64,000 nt of DNA from Xenopus tropicalis (taxonomy: Eukaryota > Chordata > Amphibia > Anura > Pipidae), in NCBI RefSeq assembly GCF_000004195.4, contig NC_030683.2, positions 70,465,764 to 70,529,763 of the forward strand. The letters are read 5' to 3'. The position numbers and the translations under genes were made by a program. The notes below the pieces were generated by a model. The model was not told the origin of the DNA and did no database searches. It was given only the letters and a program-made list of their open reading frames with translations. Positions 34,801 to 40,314 of this stretch are shown here, piece by piece; the stretch's first letter is position 1; the number at the start of each line of letters is the position of its first letter.

Positions 34801-37463
34801 ACCAGCTCAATAGAATAGCAGCCCCGGCGCTTGTCGCACGGGGGTGGCTTGGTGTGCTACTGATGTGCCGAGCAGCGCCGGCGCTTGTTGGGGGGGGTGC
34901 TAGGTGCAGACGCAGCAGTAGCAGAGCCACCTCGGATCACCTCCGATGGCCGAGGGCTGGCCAGTTGGAAACTGGAGACACGGAGCAGCAGCACAAGAGG
35001 TAGGGAGCGGCAGGACCCCGACCATATCAGTAGCAGCGGCAGCACTTGTCGCGGGGGGGGGGGGGGGGGTGCTAGCGATGTGCTGACCATCTCAGTAGCA
35101 GCGCCGGCACTTGTCTTATTGGTTGCTAGCATCTGCACAGGTGCTACCGATGTGCTGACCACAGTTGCGGCGCTTGTGGCGCTTACTTTCCATGCCTATT
35201 TCCATGACCATTCCACCCCTACAACATATCTTTTGCCCACAAAATATTAAGACAATGTGGTTTACAAGGACGCCAAGTGTTGTTCACGCAGTCCTGGTGT
35301 CCTGAGAAAAACCGTTTAAGGTTAAAGGACCTGTGCAGATGCTAGCAACCAATAAGAATTTGAGCTTCACCTGTCAATCAAAACCCGACTCCGACTTAGA
35401 GCTCAGTGAGATACAGAGTCAAAGAATGTGTGCAGCCAGTCAGATACAGAAAAGCATACTATAGCAATGAAACCATTCATAACTTTTAATCAATCATATT
35501 TACAAAGTTGACTGTTGTAATGAGATCAACCTTATATCAAAAAAAAAATTTCATGATAGTTCCCCTTTAAGAAACAATTCCAAAGCCTTTGCTATCATGT
35601 TAGCTTTGCAAAATGAACTTTATTTATACTATACAAATTATTTAAATATTGTTTCCTTCAGTCTTTGGATCCAAAATCACAGCAAGCAAGCATCATTTTG
35701 TAGACATTCAGACAAGTTTTGTATGACATACTTTTATTATGCAGCTTTTTAGGTGTGGGTTACAGGTACTCTTCAAGGGCCTGGAGCTATACTGGGTTAT
35801 TATCAGTGAAACTATAGCAGTGTACAGTGCTTGCCGCTGCAAATTCTACCATCCGCAGGAACACAAACTGGGTGTCATTAGAACTCTACACCACAGGGTC
35901 CAAGGACAAGGAATGCAAACATCTCAGAGGAGCACTGAAAACTTGTGGCTACCCAGGCTGGGCTTTTGTCAAAACAACAGCAACTAAGCCCAACAGGAAC
36001 ACCAAAAGGAATAACCATCCTGAGACACAGAGTAGGCGCAATATAGTCATACTATATGTAGCAGGAGTATTGGAGAAACTCAGGAGAATTTTCAACAAAC
36101 ACCACATCCCTGTGTTTTTAAAACCTACCAACATACTGAGACAAAAACTTTTACACCCAAAGGAACCAACACCAAAGGAAAAACAAAGCAATGATGTATA
36201 CGCAGTGTAGCGAGGAGTGCACAGACTTTTACATTGGGGGAGAAAAAGCAACTGCTCTACAAGCGAATGGCTCAACATAGGAGGGCGAACTCTACAGGCC
36301 AGGACTCCGCTGTATTTCTACACCTAAACGACAAGGGACACTCCTTTGAAAATAGCAACGTCCAAATTTTGGACAAAGCAGACCACTGGTTTGGAAGAGG
36401 TGTAAAAGAGGCCATTCATGTCAAGGTAGAGAAACCATCCCTGTTTCGATGAGTTGCATGATACTTTCAAAGTAACTCCAAAACATTCACACCTCTGTGA
36501 GTTTCAGGTGTCGCCTCTCTGAAGGGTTAATTGGATTAGTGGAAGAGTTCATATGCTGAGGACTTCCCATACCAGTCAGTTGAACTGAAGAAGCTGCTCG
36601 GATGAGTAGTGAAACGTCTTCAATGATTACTAAACAAGTCCAGTTGCTTTAGACTTATTTATACTACATATACCATGACCTGGATGAAAGTAACTCTTCA
36701 TAGTCATATTTAATATACTTTGTTTTTTCCTATTAATAACATTGGAATCAAACATAATTTTTACTGGCCAGGCCGGTAAAATACTGGCTGGGTGGCAACC
36801 CTAATTTGGACCTTTTACATGGCACATGGCTGTGTTATGTGGGAGCAAAGGGTTCTGTGTCTAGTTTATTTTAAGCTAACAGATTGAAATAAAGTGCCCG
36901 AGAGTTTCCATGCCTAGTTATGATGATCTTTCATATTGTTTTAGCTCCAAAAATATAAAAAAATACCAGACATGAGTTTGAAATGTAAAAGTGATAAATG
37001 GTACAGATCTTAAGACAAGCAGAGTTTTAACACTTGATACTTTGTACATTTTTCACTACAGAAACCCACAACAGGATTGCTAGCTATCACTTTTGCTCTG
37101 CACTTCTGTGACATGGTTCACATAGCAGGTTTTGGGTACCCTGCACTCACCAATAAAAAGCAACCCATCCACTACTATGAGAAGGTGACCTTGAAGTCCA
37201 TGTCTGTAAGTTTCTACAATTATAAAATGTATTTTTTTTACATTGACTGGAGTTTATACACACTTCCATTCAATATCAGACCCATTAAATTATTTAATGA
37301 AAGATCTTAGCTCCAGTGCATTAAAATTGTGTATAATCTGTTATTTATCTATGTTCTTATGTTGATTCTTTAATAGGCGTCTGAGCATAACATCACTGTG
37401 GAAGCTCAAGCAATAAAAAATCTTCTTCAGCAAAATATTATTCACAATTTGACTTACTTTTGA
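7850..37463 (+). CDS. st3gal4: ST3 beta-galactoside alpha-2,3-sialyltransferase 4 (10 coding exons, spliced)
   Basis: The enzyme transfers sialic acid from CMP-sialic acid to the 3-position of terminal galactose on glycoproteins and glycolipids in the Golgi lumen. Joining 7850-7865, 13415-13499, 14758-14829, 16588-16685, 23251-23314, 24079-24174, 27080-27269, 30919-31047, 37062-37205 and 37377-37463 gives 981 nt, 326 codons, with all phases matching and no internal stop. Visible: cytosolic tail 1-8, hydrophobic anchor about 9-26, stem to about 57, L motif starting near C118 (CVVVGNG), S motif 251-275 ([11 protein letters not shown]266), motif III H287-Y-Y-E290, and VS motif H302 to E307. C118 and C266 are the expected disulfide pair. 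N-glycosylation sequons lie at N58, N77, N129, N303 and N322. [13 protein letters not shown] and [10 protein letters not shown] point to ST3GAL4 rather than ST3GAL6 (from memory of the family). Introns are 171 nt to 6.6 kb. Untranslated 5' exons probably lie upstream. The first coding exon is the least certain part. Confidence 0.93.
8094..8325. mobile_element. MITE with CAGGGGTGCTGC / CCGCCTCAGGCAGC ends, copy 1
   Basis: CAGGGGTGCTGCTGCCATGA at the left and GCCGCCTCAGGCAGC...ACCCCTG at the right form imperfect inverted ends. CTCTAGTGCAG and GGCGCTACTGG in the middle are shared with the copy at 17236-17390. Probably hAT-like (CAG ends) but no clean target duplication. Confidence 0.6.
8326..9090. 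other. Intron 1, unassigned DNA
   Basis: Several short open frames, none with a recognisable domain. No named repeat recognised. Flanked by a MITE and an L2 copy. Confidence 0.4.
9096..11055 (+). pseudogene. L2/CR1-type LINE fragment, RT region to 3' end
   Basis: Translation shows [20 protein letters not shown] (RT motif with catalytic D), then after a frameshift [12 protein letters not shown] and FADDTKL (catalytic DD), then [16 protein letters not shown]. After an inserted T2 MITE (9694-10663) the same reading continues: [20 protein letters not shown] near 10680. The 3' end (CAAGGCTATTGTGATACTAAA and ACTATGTAACTATGG) is typical of frog L2 copies. Multiple frameshifts; non-functional. Confidence 0.85.
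9694..10663. mobile_element. T2-type MITE (family B, copy 1) inserted in L2
   Basis: TTAA at 9690-9693 and 10664-10667. Ends AGGAGATGTATTGTG and ATGTCCCCT. The interior (CATTTTACCTGCTAAAACC, CAGGAAGTGG, TATTTTACATTACACA) is shared with the copy near 30250-30778. It interrupts the L2 frame between the GMED and RLSRLG pieces. Confidence 0.8.
11056..11855. other. Intron 1, unassigned DNA
   Basis: AT-rich; ACCTGTGCCACTTCCTGCTGG near 11213 and TTAAAGGAAACATATCAT near 11071 suggest worn MITE pieces. No gene seen. Confidence 0.4.
11857..12605 (+). pseudogene. CR1/Rex1-like LINE 3' end with (TACA)n tail
   Basis: TTAGATTACTGCAATCTCCT encodes the LDYCNSLL motif common in these LINEs. Later come [11 protein letters not shown] near 12015 and [13 protein letters not shown] near 12185 (APRLWNSLP type). 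The 3' UTR ends GGCGCTTTATAAATTAAG followed by a TACA/TATA microsatellite to about 12602. Frames are broken by shifts and stops. Confidence 0.75.
12606..13414. other. Intron 1 end, unassigned DNA
   Basis: No repeat named. The open frame at 13133-13321 has no recognisable motif. 13385-13414 holds the polypyrimidine tract and acceptor of exon 2. Confidence 0.45.
13415..13499 (+). CDS. st3gal4: st3gal4 coding exon 2 (membrane anchor)
   Basis: The acceptor TGCCTCTTAG ends at 13414 and the donor AAG|GTGAGC starts at 13500. The exon opens with two bases completing Arg6, then encodes residues 7-33. Trp-Lys is followed by an uninterrupted hydrophobic stretch (about residues 9-26), the type II signal anchor, and a Tyr-rich juxtamembrane segment (VEYYIQ). 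Ends in phase 2. Confidence 0.92.
13500..14757. other. Intron 2 of st3gal4
   Basis: Contains an AT-rich block (13560-13680), a pure A run at about 13718-13737 and A-rich stretches at 14150-14230. The stretch 14520-14740 is more GC-rich, with no exon boundaries or motif. No named repeat. Confidence 0.5.
14758..14829 (+). CDS. st3gal4: st3gal4 coding exon 3 (stem)
   Basis: The acceptor TTGCTTTCAG ends at 14757 and the donor CAA|GTGAGT starts at 14830. It completes Arg34 and encodes residues 35-57 of the lumenal stem ([16 protein letters not shown] and onward). The stem is the least conserved part of the family; the reading frame and splice phase support the call. Confidence 0.9.
14830..16168. 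other. Intron 3 of st3gal4, repeat-poor part
   Basis: AT-rich with no recognisable element or exon. Ends where the MITE at 16169 begins. Confidence 0.5.
16169..16497. mobile_element. TTATCCAGAA palindromic MITE, complete copy
   Basis: ACAGGTATGGGACCTGTTAT and GGGATCCCATATCTGTA form the ends, with CCAGAATGCTCGGGACCTGG and CTTTCTGGATAACGG as inner pairs. Both ends abut TA, suggesting a Tc1/mariner-like target, though a TA is weak evidence. This is the most complete copy of this family in the window. Confidence 0.85.
16588..16685 (+). CDS. st3gal4: st3gal4 coding exon 4
   Basis: The acceptor TTTCCACAG ends at 16587 and the donor GTG|GTAAGA starts at 16686. It completes Asn58 and encodes residues 59-90, with the diagnostic [18 protein letters not shown] and LPYGTYGS strings that match ST3GAL4 of other vertebrates closely. 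Sequons at N58 and N77. Confidence 0.96.
16737..16995. mobile_element. hAT-type MITE (CCACAAATCCGGGCCTG end), copy 1
   Basis: The right end CCACAAATCCGGGCCTG, the internal ATACGGAGCAGTGGGGAG and CCCCATTGCTCCATATGGGA, and GCCGCCCTAGGCCCGGGCC match the copy at 55923-56203. The left end is worn. A 13-base C run and CATGCGCGAACACGCGG make it much more GC-rich than the intron around it. Confidence 0.8.
17160..17475. repeat. Worn GCAGTAACCCAT repeat interrupted by CAGGGGTGC-type MITE (copy 2, 17236-17390)
   Basis: 17190-17225 and 17395-17475 hold pieces of the family seen complete at 17491 (GCAGTAACCCAT, GGCAACCAATAAGATG). Between them is a second copy of the 8094 MITE (CACTAGAGGAGCAATGG, CTGCCGCCTGAGGCGA, TTACCCCTG). 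Confidence 0.6.
17491..17658. mobile_element. Palindromic MITE (GCTCATTTATCAACACTG), copy 1
   Basis: GGGGCTCATTTATCAACACT...GCAAATTTGCCCATGGGCAG is mirrored by CTGCCCATAGGCAAATTTGC...CAGTGTTGATGAATG. CAACCAATCAG and TGATTGGTTG pair inside. Common frog repeat; further copies at 25823-25995 and 27355-27425. Confidence 0.85.
20340..21600 (-). pseudogene. PLE reverse transcriptase end and GIY-YIG region, broken
   Basis: Minus-strand translation of 21549-21110 gives the end of a PLE RT ([37 protein letters not shown], then [20 protein letters not shown]). After a CR1 insertion (about 20811-21103), 20794-20543 continues: [19 protein letters not shown] and [12 protein letters not shown], the linker before the GIY-YIG nuclease. 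Further pieces down to 20340 include a QYIG-type string. Frameshifts and stops throughout. Confidence 0.75.
20811..21103 (+). repeat. CR1/L2-type LINE 3' end inserted in the PLE
   Basis: GGGGCTGGATGGATTCTTAG, TTGGAGTCAGGAAGGAATTT, TTGAACTTGATGGACGTATG, and a tail of three ACTATGTT-like repeats at 21079-21103 are the classic 3' end of a frog CR1/L2 LINE. It splits the PLE reading between the WPIVRQDPD and [11 protein letters not shown] pieces. Confidence 0.85.
22500..22838. other. Intron 4, unassigned DNA
   Basis: No exon or named repeat seen. The open frame at 22558-22746 shows no family resemblance. Confidence 0.4.
22840..23130 (-). repeat. GGGTTGCCACC-type repeat, copy 1
   Basis: Ends with GGTGGCAACCCTAC at about 23120-23130, the complement of GTAGGGTTGCCACC, and carries CATCACAACCCCTCC and GATGTCATCCCC units. 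Further + strand copies start at 42263, 44497 and 59070. A 24-bp unit (CCCCTCCCCCCTTTACATCA) is repeated at 22977-23025. Confidence 0.6.
23251..23314 (+). CDS. st3gal4: st3gal4 coding exon 5
   Basis: The acceptor TCTTTGACAG ends at 23250 and the donor ACG|GTAAGG starts at 23315. It completes Glu91 and encodes residues 92-111 ([20 protein letters not shown]), just before the L motif. Confidence 0.94.
23660..23938. mobile_element. hAT-type MITE (CAGGGATCCCCAACC), right end truncated
   Basis: CAGGGATCCCCAACCTTTTA and CCCGTGAGCC are a typical hAT non-autonomous end. The interior TTGGCTACTTAATAGACCC and CTGCTTTGAGGCCACTGAGA follows the family. The right terminal repeat is worn and the target duplication is not clear. 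Confidence 0.65.
24079..24174 (+). CDS. st3gal4: st3gal4 coding exon 6 (sialyl motif L, first part)
   Basis: The acceptor GTATTTCAG ends at 24078 and the donor CAG|GTAAGA starts at 24175. It completes Arg112 and encodes residues 113-143: [20 protein letters not shown] and the YDVVI end. This is the N-terminal half of motif L, which binds CMP-sialic acid; C118 is the invariant cysteine. Sequon at N129. Confidence 0.97.
24638..24989. mobile_element. hAT-type MITE (CAGGGCTGTGGAGTCG) with 8-bp duplication
   Basis: CAGGGCTGTGGAGTCGAGGA at the left, CTACTCCACAGCCCTG at the right, flanked by ACAGTTAC at 24630-24637 and 24990-24997. GAGTCGGAGTCGG units repeat inside. An exact 8-bp duplication with CAG...CTG ends identifies hAT. 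Open frames here ([12 protein letters not shown]) are repeat artefacts. Confidence 0.93.
25183..25651. mobile_element. T2-type MITE (family A, copy 2)
   Basis: TTAA at 25179-25182 and 25652-25655; ends AGAAGAAGGAAAGG and CCTTTCCTTCTCCT. AAGCTTTATCAAAAAGGTCT and GTAAATACAGCCATAAACAC match copies at 1141 and 44862 in the same orientation. Confidence 0.9.
25823..25995. mobile_element. Palindromic MITE (GCAGTAACCC), copy 2
   Basis: CACTGGGCAAATTTGCACCT and GGGCAGTAACCCGTGGCAAT pair with GGTTGCTATGGGTTACTGCC and GTGCAAATTTGTCCAGT. Same family as 17491-17658. Confidence 0.8.
26232..26824. mobile_element. Inverted-repeat element (CTCGAGTATAAGCCGA ends)
   Basis: TATACTCGAGTATAAGCCGA at the left and TCGGCTTATACTCGAGTATA, then TACGGTA, at the right. 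The subterminal part near 26745-26800 (ATAAGCCAAGGGTTAATTTT, CAGCACATTTTGGGTGCTGA) is also inverted or hairpin-forming. The centre (26440-26740) is GC-richer and non-coding. Superfamily not determined. Confidence 0.75.
27080..27269 (+). CDS. st3gal4: st3gal4 coding exon 7 (motif L end and catalytic core)
   Basis: The acceptor CTTTTATAG ends at 27079 and the donor AGG|GTATGC starts at 27270. It completes Arg144 and encodes residues 145-207 ([20 protein letters not shown], then LFYPES and [16 protein letters not shown]). Largest coding exon; ends in phase 0. Confidence 0.97.
27355..27430. repeat. Fragment of the GCAGTAACCC MITE
   Basis: CATTGGTTTCTATGGGTTGC and TGCCCACATGCAGATCTGCC correspond to one arm of the family at 17491. 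It directly follows the exon 7 donor region. Confidence 0.55.
27900..29890 (-). pseudogene. L2/CR1-type LINE, minus strand, split by a PLE-type insertion
   Basis: Minus-strand reading gives [20 protein letters not shown] near 28660, [20 protein letters not shown] near 28020 (the RT FADD motif reads FADY, so the catalytic Asp is lost), and MQDAATLQ near 27970. The upstream endonuclease part resumes at 29726-29890 ([13 protein letters not shown]). 28907-29710 is a later insertion with matching flanks. Several stops. Confidence 0.8.
28907..29710. mobile_element. Non-autonomous PLE-type insertion with inverted arms and 15-bp duplication
   Basis: Flanked by GTAAGTTCCTGAACT at 28892-28906 and 29711-29725. 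The left arm (28907-29030) and part of the right side (29290-29413) are inverted copies: GGTGTAGAAACATCACCGGC, GGACTCCAGGACAGCGGTTG, CAGACCTGGTGCGTTTCGTG. No protein frame. Arms carry a CGAAACGC motif like that of the 17969-22488 PLE. PLE assignment is by structure only. Confidence 0.65.
30250..30778. mobile_element. T2-type MITE (family B, copy 2)
   Basis: The right end TATATCCCCT is followed by TTAA (30779-30782). GAAAGCATTTTACCTCCTAA, CAGGAAGTGG and TATTTTACATTATTTTACA match the copy at 9694-10663. The left end is not sharp. The centre (30420-30640) is GC-rich. Confidence 0.65.
30919..31047 (+). CDS. st3gal4: st3gal4 coding exon 8
   Basis: The acceptor CTTTTTTAG ends at 30918 and the donor CCG|GTAAGA starts at 31048; phase 0 on both sides. 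It encodes residues 208-250, including [17 protein letters not shown] and IRILNPYYM. It ends KKMIP, about five residues shorter than the basic linker I recall in mammalian ST3GAL4 before KPTTG. Confidence 0.96.
31048..31975. other. Intron 8 start, unassigned DNA
   Basis: AT-rich, no exon. A poly-T run lies at 31118-31128. No named repeat recognised before the T2 MITE at 31980. Confidence 0.4.
31980..32385. mobile_element. T2-type palindromic MITE (family C), intact
   Basis: TTAA at 31976-31979 and 32386-32389. Long inverted ends: AGGAGAAGGAAAGACTAAGT, CACTTGGG, CCAAAATGTTAGGCACCCCC, and complements at 32330-32385. Inner arms (GCCCCTGTTTGGAGAAAACC and its partner near 32272) also pair. Worn relatives lie at 57010-57230 and 58068-58215. 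Confidence 0.92.
33079..33649 (-). pseudogene. Tc1/mariner transposase C-terminal fragment with 3' terminal repeat
   Basis: The terminal repeat starts CAGTGGCTTGCAAAAGTATT after TA. The minus-strand frame (33646-33107) reads [29 protein letters not shown] and NLWQDLK, the DDE domain of Tc1 transposases. The second catalytic Asp (QQDND) is present, but the usual LNPIENLW reads LNPMGNLW, so the catalytic Glu is Gly. The N-terminal half and 5' end are absent. The reading frame then runs into the non-coding terminal repeat. A dead copy. Confidence 0.9.
33650..34300. other. Intron 8, unassigned DNA between Tc1 fragment and palindrome
   Basis: AT-rich, with ACAAACACGAGCTTTGACAA near 33955 and a run of seven or eight G at about 34046. 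No coding region or named repeat recognised. Confidence 0.35.
34354..35115. repeat. 762-bp GC-rich palindrome (hairpin) in intron 8
   Basis: The left arm 34354-34693 and right arm 34777-35115 are near-perfect inverted copies around an 83-bp loop. Pairs include ACTGAGATGGTCAGCACATC (34362) with 35080-35099 and GGTCCCTACCTCTTGTGC with GCACAAGAGGTAGGGACC. Units recur within each arm (GGTCGGGGTCCTGC at 34318 and 34417; CTCGGCCATCGGAGG and its copy in the loop), so the arms are themselves built from repeats. Runs of C or G punctuate it. Many open frames here, Gly/Pro/Ala/Ser-rich on both strands, are artefacts. Confidence 0.92.
35740..36735 (+). pseudogene. Penelope-like element, RT end and GIY-YIG endonuclease, broken
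   Basis: The frame at 35890-36207 reads [37 protein letters not shown] and [20 protein letters not shown]. After a shift near 36205 the GIY-YIG domain continues: [65 protein letters not shown]. This is the C-terminal part of a PLE polyprotein. The 3' UTR holds a hairpin at 36587-36621 (GAAGAAGCTGCTC, GAAACGTCTTC) and a tail ACAAGTCCAG ... ATACCATGACCTGG shared with 4293 and 39113. Frameshifts; no full RT. Confidence 0.85.
36736..36805 (-). repeat. Fragment of the GGGTTGCCACC repeat
   Basis: GGTGGCAACCCTAATTTGGA near 36790 is the complement of the start of this family; ACTGGCCAGGCCGGTAAAAT precedes it. Short and worn. Confidence 0.4.
37062..37205 (+). CDS. st3gal4: st3gal4 coding exon 9 (sialyl motifs S and III)
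   Basis: The acceptor TTTCACTACAG ends at 37061 and the donor TCT|GTAAGT starts at 37206; phase 0. It encodes residues 251-298. Motif S is [16 protein letters not shown] through HIAGFG, with C266, and motif III is HYYE at 287-290. Confidence 0.98.
37377..37463 (+). CDS. st3gal4: st3gal4 coding exon 10 (motif VS and stop)
   Basis: The acceptor TTCTTTAATAG ends at 37376. It encodes residues 299-326 and TGA at 37461-37463. H302 and E307 form motif VS (HxxxxE), with H302 as the expected catalytic base. The C-terminus, IIHNLTYF, has a sequon at N322. The short intron before it (171 nt) is typical for this gene end. Confidence 0.97.
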   Translation, partial: ASEHNITVEAQAIKNLLQQNIIHNLTYF

Positions 37464-37630
37464 ATGTTACTCCTCTCCCGCTTTGGAACTTTGGAGAATG
37501 TAAACTTATGGCAATACCTACCAGATACACAAGGTAGATTCTGTAATGCCATGGAGTATAAGAAGACATATGGAATGTCTCCAGTGGAATAATGACTGTG
37601 GACTGAATAAAGACAAAGTACATTAGATAG
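37464..37630 (+). other. st3gal4: st3gal4 3' UTR, minimal extent
   Basis: Untranslated sequence directly after the stop codon. AATAAA at 37606-37611 is a possible polyadenylation signal, giving a 3' UTR of about 160 nt. AT-rich, repeat-poor sequence continues to about 39.1 kb, so a longer UTR using a later signal (for example ATAAAA near 39434 or 39553) cannot be excluded. Confidence 0.5.
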
Positions 37631-39100
37631 AAAGCAGAGGGTTTTCTAGACACTTTTTTTGGACTTGTTTTTTTTTTGTTTTTTTTAAATCAAAGGACAT
37701 TTTGTAAAGAAAAAAGAAAAGAAATGCAATCAACAGTTTAATATTTATTTGGAAAATGTATGCACTGGTATTGTCAATACCAACAATTTATGAAGAGGAC
37801 TTGTCTAGGACTGAAGATCAACACATATGGAACATTTAAGTACTTATTAACAATCCAATTCCAAGTTTATTGCACATTCATTATTTAATTTTTTTAATCA
37901 TTATTATAGAAGATTGAATGGTTGGCTTTTGTATGGGCTGTACAAAGCCAGACTGAGGATTCTGGGATTTTTTAAAAAAAATTAAGAAACAAAATAACTT
38001 TAAAGAGTATTCGATTAGGGGCGGGCCTCCTTTTTTAATGTGCCATTTCCTTCCATGTATGATGTTGTAAAATCCCTGAAAAGATCATCTAGATTGAAAA
38101 TAGAATGGGTGGTAAATAACGCTTATATAAAAATAGCAGATGTGTTATCAGGGTGCCATAACCATATTATGCTGCTTGCTTTTAGAGAGTTTTTGTTATG
38201 TCTCATTAAGCAGCATTGGAATACTGTGAGTCCATACTGTGTCCCGTATTATTTCAAGACGAAATTTACTTGAAAATCTTATACACTGGGGCATTTATAT
38301 CAAAGTGTTAAAAACAGAGCTCCCTAGAGTCCCACAGAGTCCATTTTACCAGAGCTTTTTGGTTGCTTGTGGTTGTTTTTTGCTTTTGGAATAATGCTTA
38401 GATAATTGTTCTTCTGATTTTACTAGTTTTATCCAAGTGGCAAAGGTGATTTATGGAAGTTCAAATCTTGTCTATTAGAAACTAGGAGATATAAAATGTT
38501 ATATACTTATTTATTATTTTAAAACTAAATAGCACATTCTAAAACATTGCTTTTTAAATGCCTTTCTCTAAGCAAAGTATTGAGCTGCTGCCACCTTATT
38601 TGATGTGTCTTTTTAATTAATTTTCCCTCTTTATTCCATTGTTACTGACCACTATAGTCTGCTGAGTAGGTCAGATACCTGGATCCCTACCACTTGTCAA
38701 TGATCAATCTTGTCTTTTTAATAATGAAGGAATTACCAGGAGAGGATTTTACAGTTGGGTATAAATTAGAGCAGGAACAACTGTGCAGTTTAGCAGGGGA
38801 AGCCTTGGGTGCTGGTTCACTTTTTTGGGACAGATACAAAAAGCATGGATAAAAAAAAGAAAAGTACACAGGGCTTTTGAGCATTTTGGACTATATACCA
38901 GGCCTATGCAAGTAAATACTGCCCCTATTGATTTCTATATTCATCTCATTCAGCACCACAGCCTGAAGTTCTGTATTTGAGGCATATTTATTAAAGAATG
39001 CAACAAGCGTTCACCACAGTTTGCCAGAAAGAATATTCGCCAGTCTCTTATAAATATATATAATTATATAGGATTTTTAGGGGCATATGTATAGCAAGAT
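37631..39100. other. DNA downstream of st3gal4, possibly long 3' UTR
   Basis: AT-rich and unusually free of recognisable repeats compared with the rest of the window. No exon or open frame of note. Could be an extended 3' UTR or intergenic DNA. Confidence 0.4.
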
Positions 39101-39103
39101 GAA

Positions 39104-39240
39104 AGAAACAGATGTTAACTCAGATAAGTGGTGAAATGTTTTCAAGAATACTCAATAAGTTCAATTGCTTTAGATACATTACTTAGATCACTACTAGATA
39201 CTGTATGAACTGGATTTATTTTTACTGGTACAGCTTGAGG
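39104..39240 (+). repeat. Worn PLE 3' tail
   Basis: ATAAGTGGTGAAATGTTTTC, ACTCAATAAGTTCAATTGCT and TTAGAT..ACTAGATACTG follow the order of the 3' tail at 36600-36700, with many substitutions. Confidence 0.55.
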
Positions 39241-39855
39241 ATCAAGAACAGTGAATTAAGGCTAAAACATTCTCACACCAAAATGAATGAATGTATTGAT
39301 ATACTAATCTGTAAGTGATCAAGAGGTTATGGGCACATTATTTCTGAGCACCTTTGATAATGAAAAGAGTAACTAGAGTGAAACAGACTGTATCTTTTCT
39401 TCATCCAAGCTGTTTTATATTTTTAAAATGTAATAAAATGACGTTTTACCAACATGATATTTTTTATAAGATCACTGCTTCTTTAAATAAATTGTGGGCA
39501 TCTTTTTTTTATATCTGTATTCTTCTAACATACCTCCTCAAACAACTGAAAATAAAATGTGCTAACAAGTTGTGTTCTTTATGTTAAAATGTACATTAAC
39601 TGTATTTTCATAATTGTTACTGAAGGTAGATCTACAACCTCTCTGGAATGTTGTCTTTCCCCCACTTATGCCACTATATTGTTCATTAGGTGCCCATGGT
39701 ATTGTTACGTAACTACGCTCATCCTCTTCTTGCTCCCTCACAACACAAATCCTTTCCCCTATAGCCCAATAAATCTAACCTGACTATTTCAACCTGTAAG
39801 CAAAAGGCCCCCTCACCAACCACACCATCGAAATATGCAGAGTGGTTTGTAGCAG
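39241..39855. other. Unassigned DNA
   Basis: AT-rich; ATAAAA-type polyadenylation-like strings near 39434 and 39553. No gene or named repeat seen. Confidence 0.4.
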
Positions 39856-40314
39856 TTAAAGGGCTGGTTCACCTTTAACTAAACTTTAGTATGTTATAGA
39901 ATGGCCAATTCTAAGCAGCTTTTCAATTGATCTTCATTATTCATTTTTTATGGTTTTTGTATTATTTGCCTTCTTCTTCTAACTATTTGCAGCTTTAAAA
40001 CAGGGGTCACTGACCCCAGCAGCCAAGAAACTATTCCTCTGTGAAACTAAAGTTTAATTGTTATCGTGACTTTTTAGTACTTATTTTTCTATTCAAGTCA
40101 TCTCCTATTCATATACTTGTCTTTCGTTTAAACTACACCCTGGTTGCTACGGTAATTTGGATTCTACAACCAAATAGCTACTGAAACTCCAAACTGTGGA
40201 GCTACTGAACAAAAACTGAAATAATTAAAAAAAAAAAAAAACTACAAATAATAAAATATTAAGTTTTTAATAAGTTTAATATTTCAAATTGTCTCAGAAT
40301 CTTATTCTCTACAT

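Larger units (their letters stand above)
32409..35566. mobile_element. Possible T2-type element with nested insertions (family D)
   Basis: TTAA at 32405-32408 and 35567-35570. Left end AGGGGATCTATCATGAAAAT, right end TTTCATGATAGTTCCCCT. If these are the two ends of one element, it has gained a Tc1 fragment (33079-33649) and a GC-rich palindrome (34354-35115). The arms are short and the interior is mixed, so two separate half-elements remain possible. Confidence 0.5.

Noticed and set aside
34587..35250. Overlapping Ser/Ala/Pro-rich open frames on both strands
   Set aside because: They are translations of the GC-rich palindrome and its C or G runs; each frame has a mirror on the other strand.
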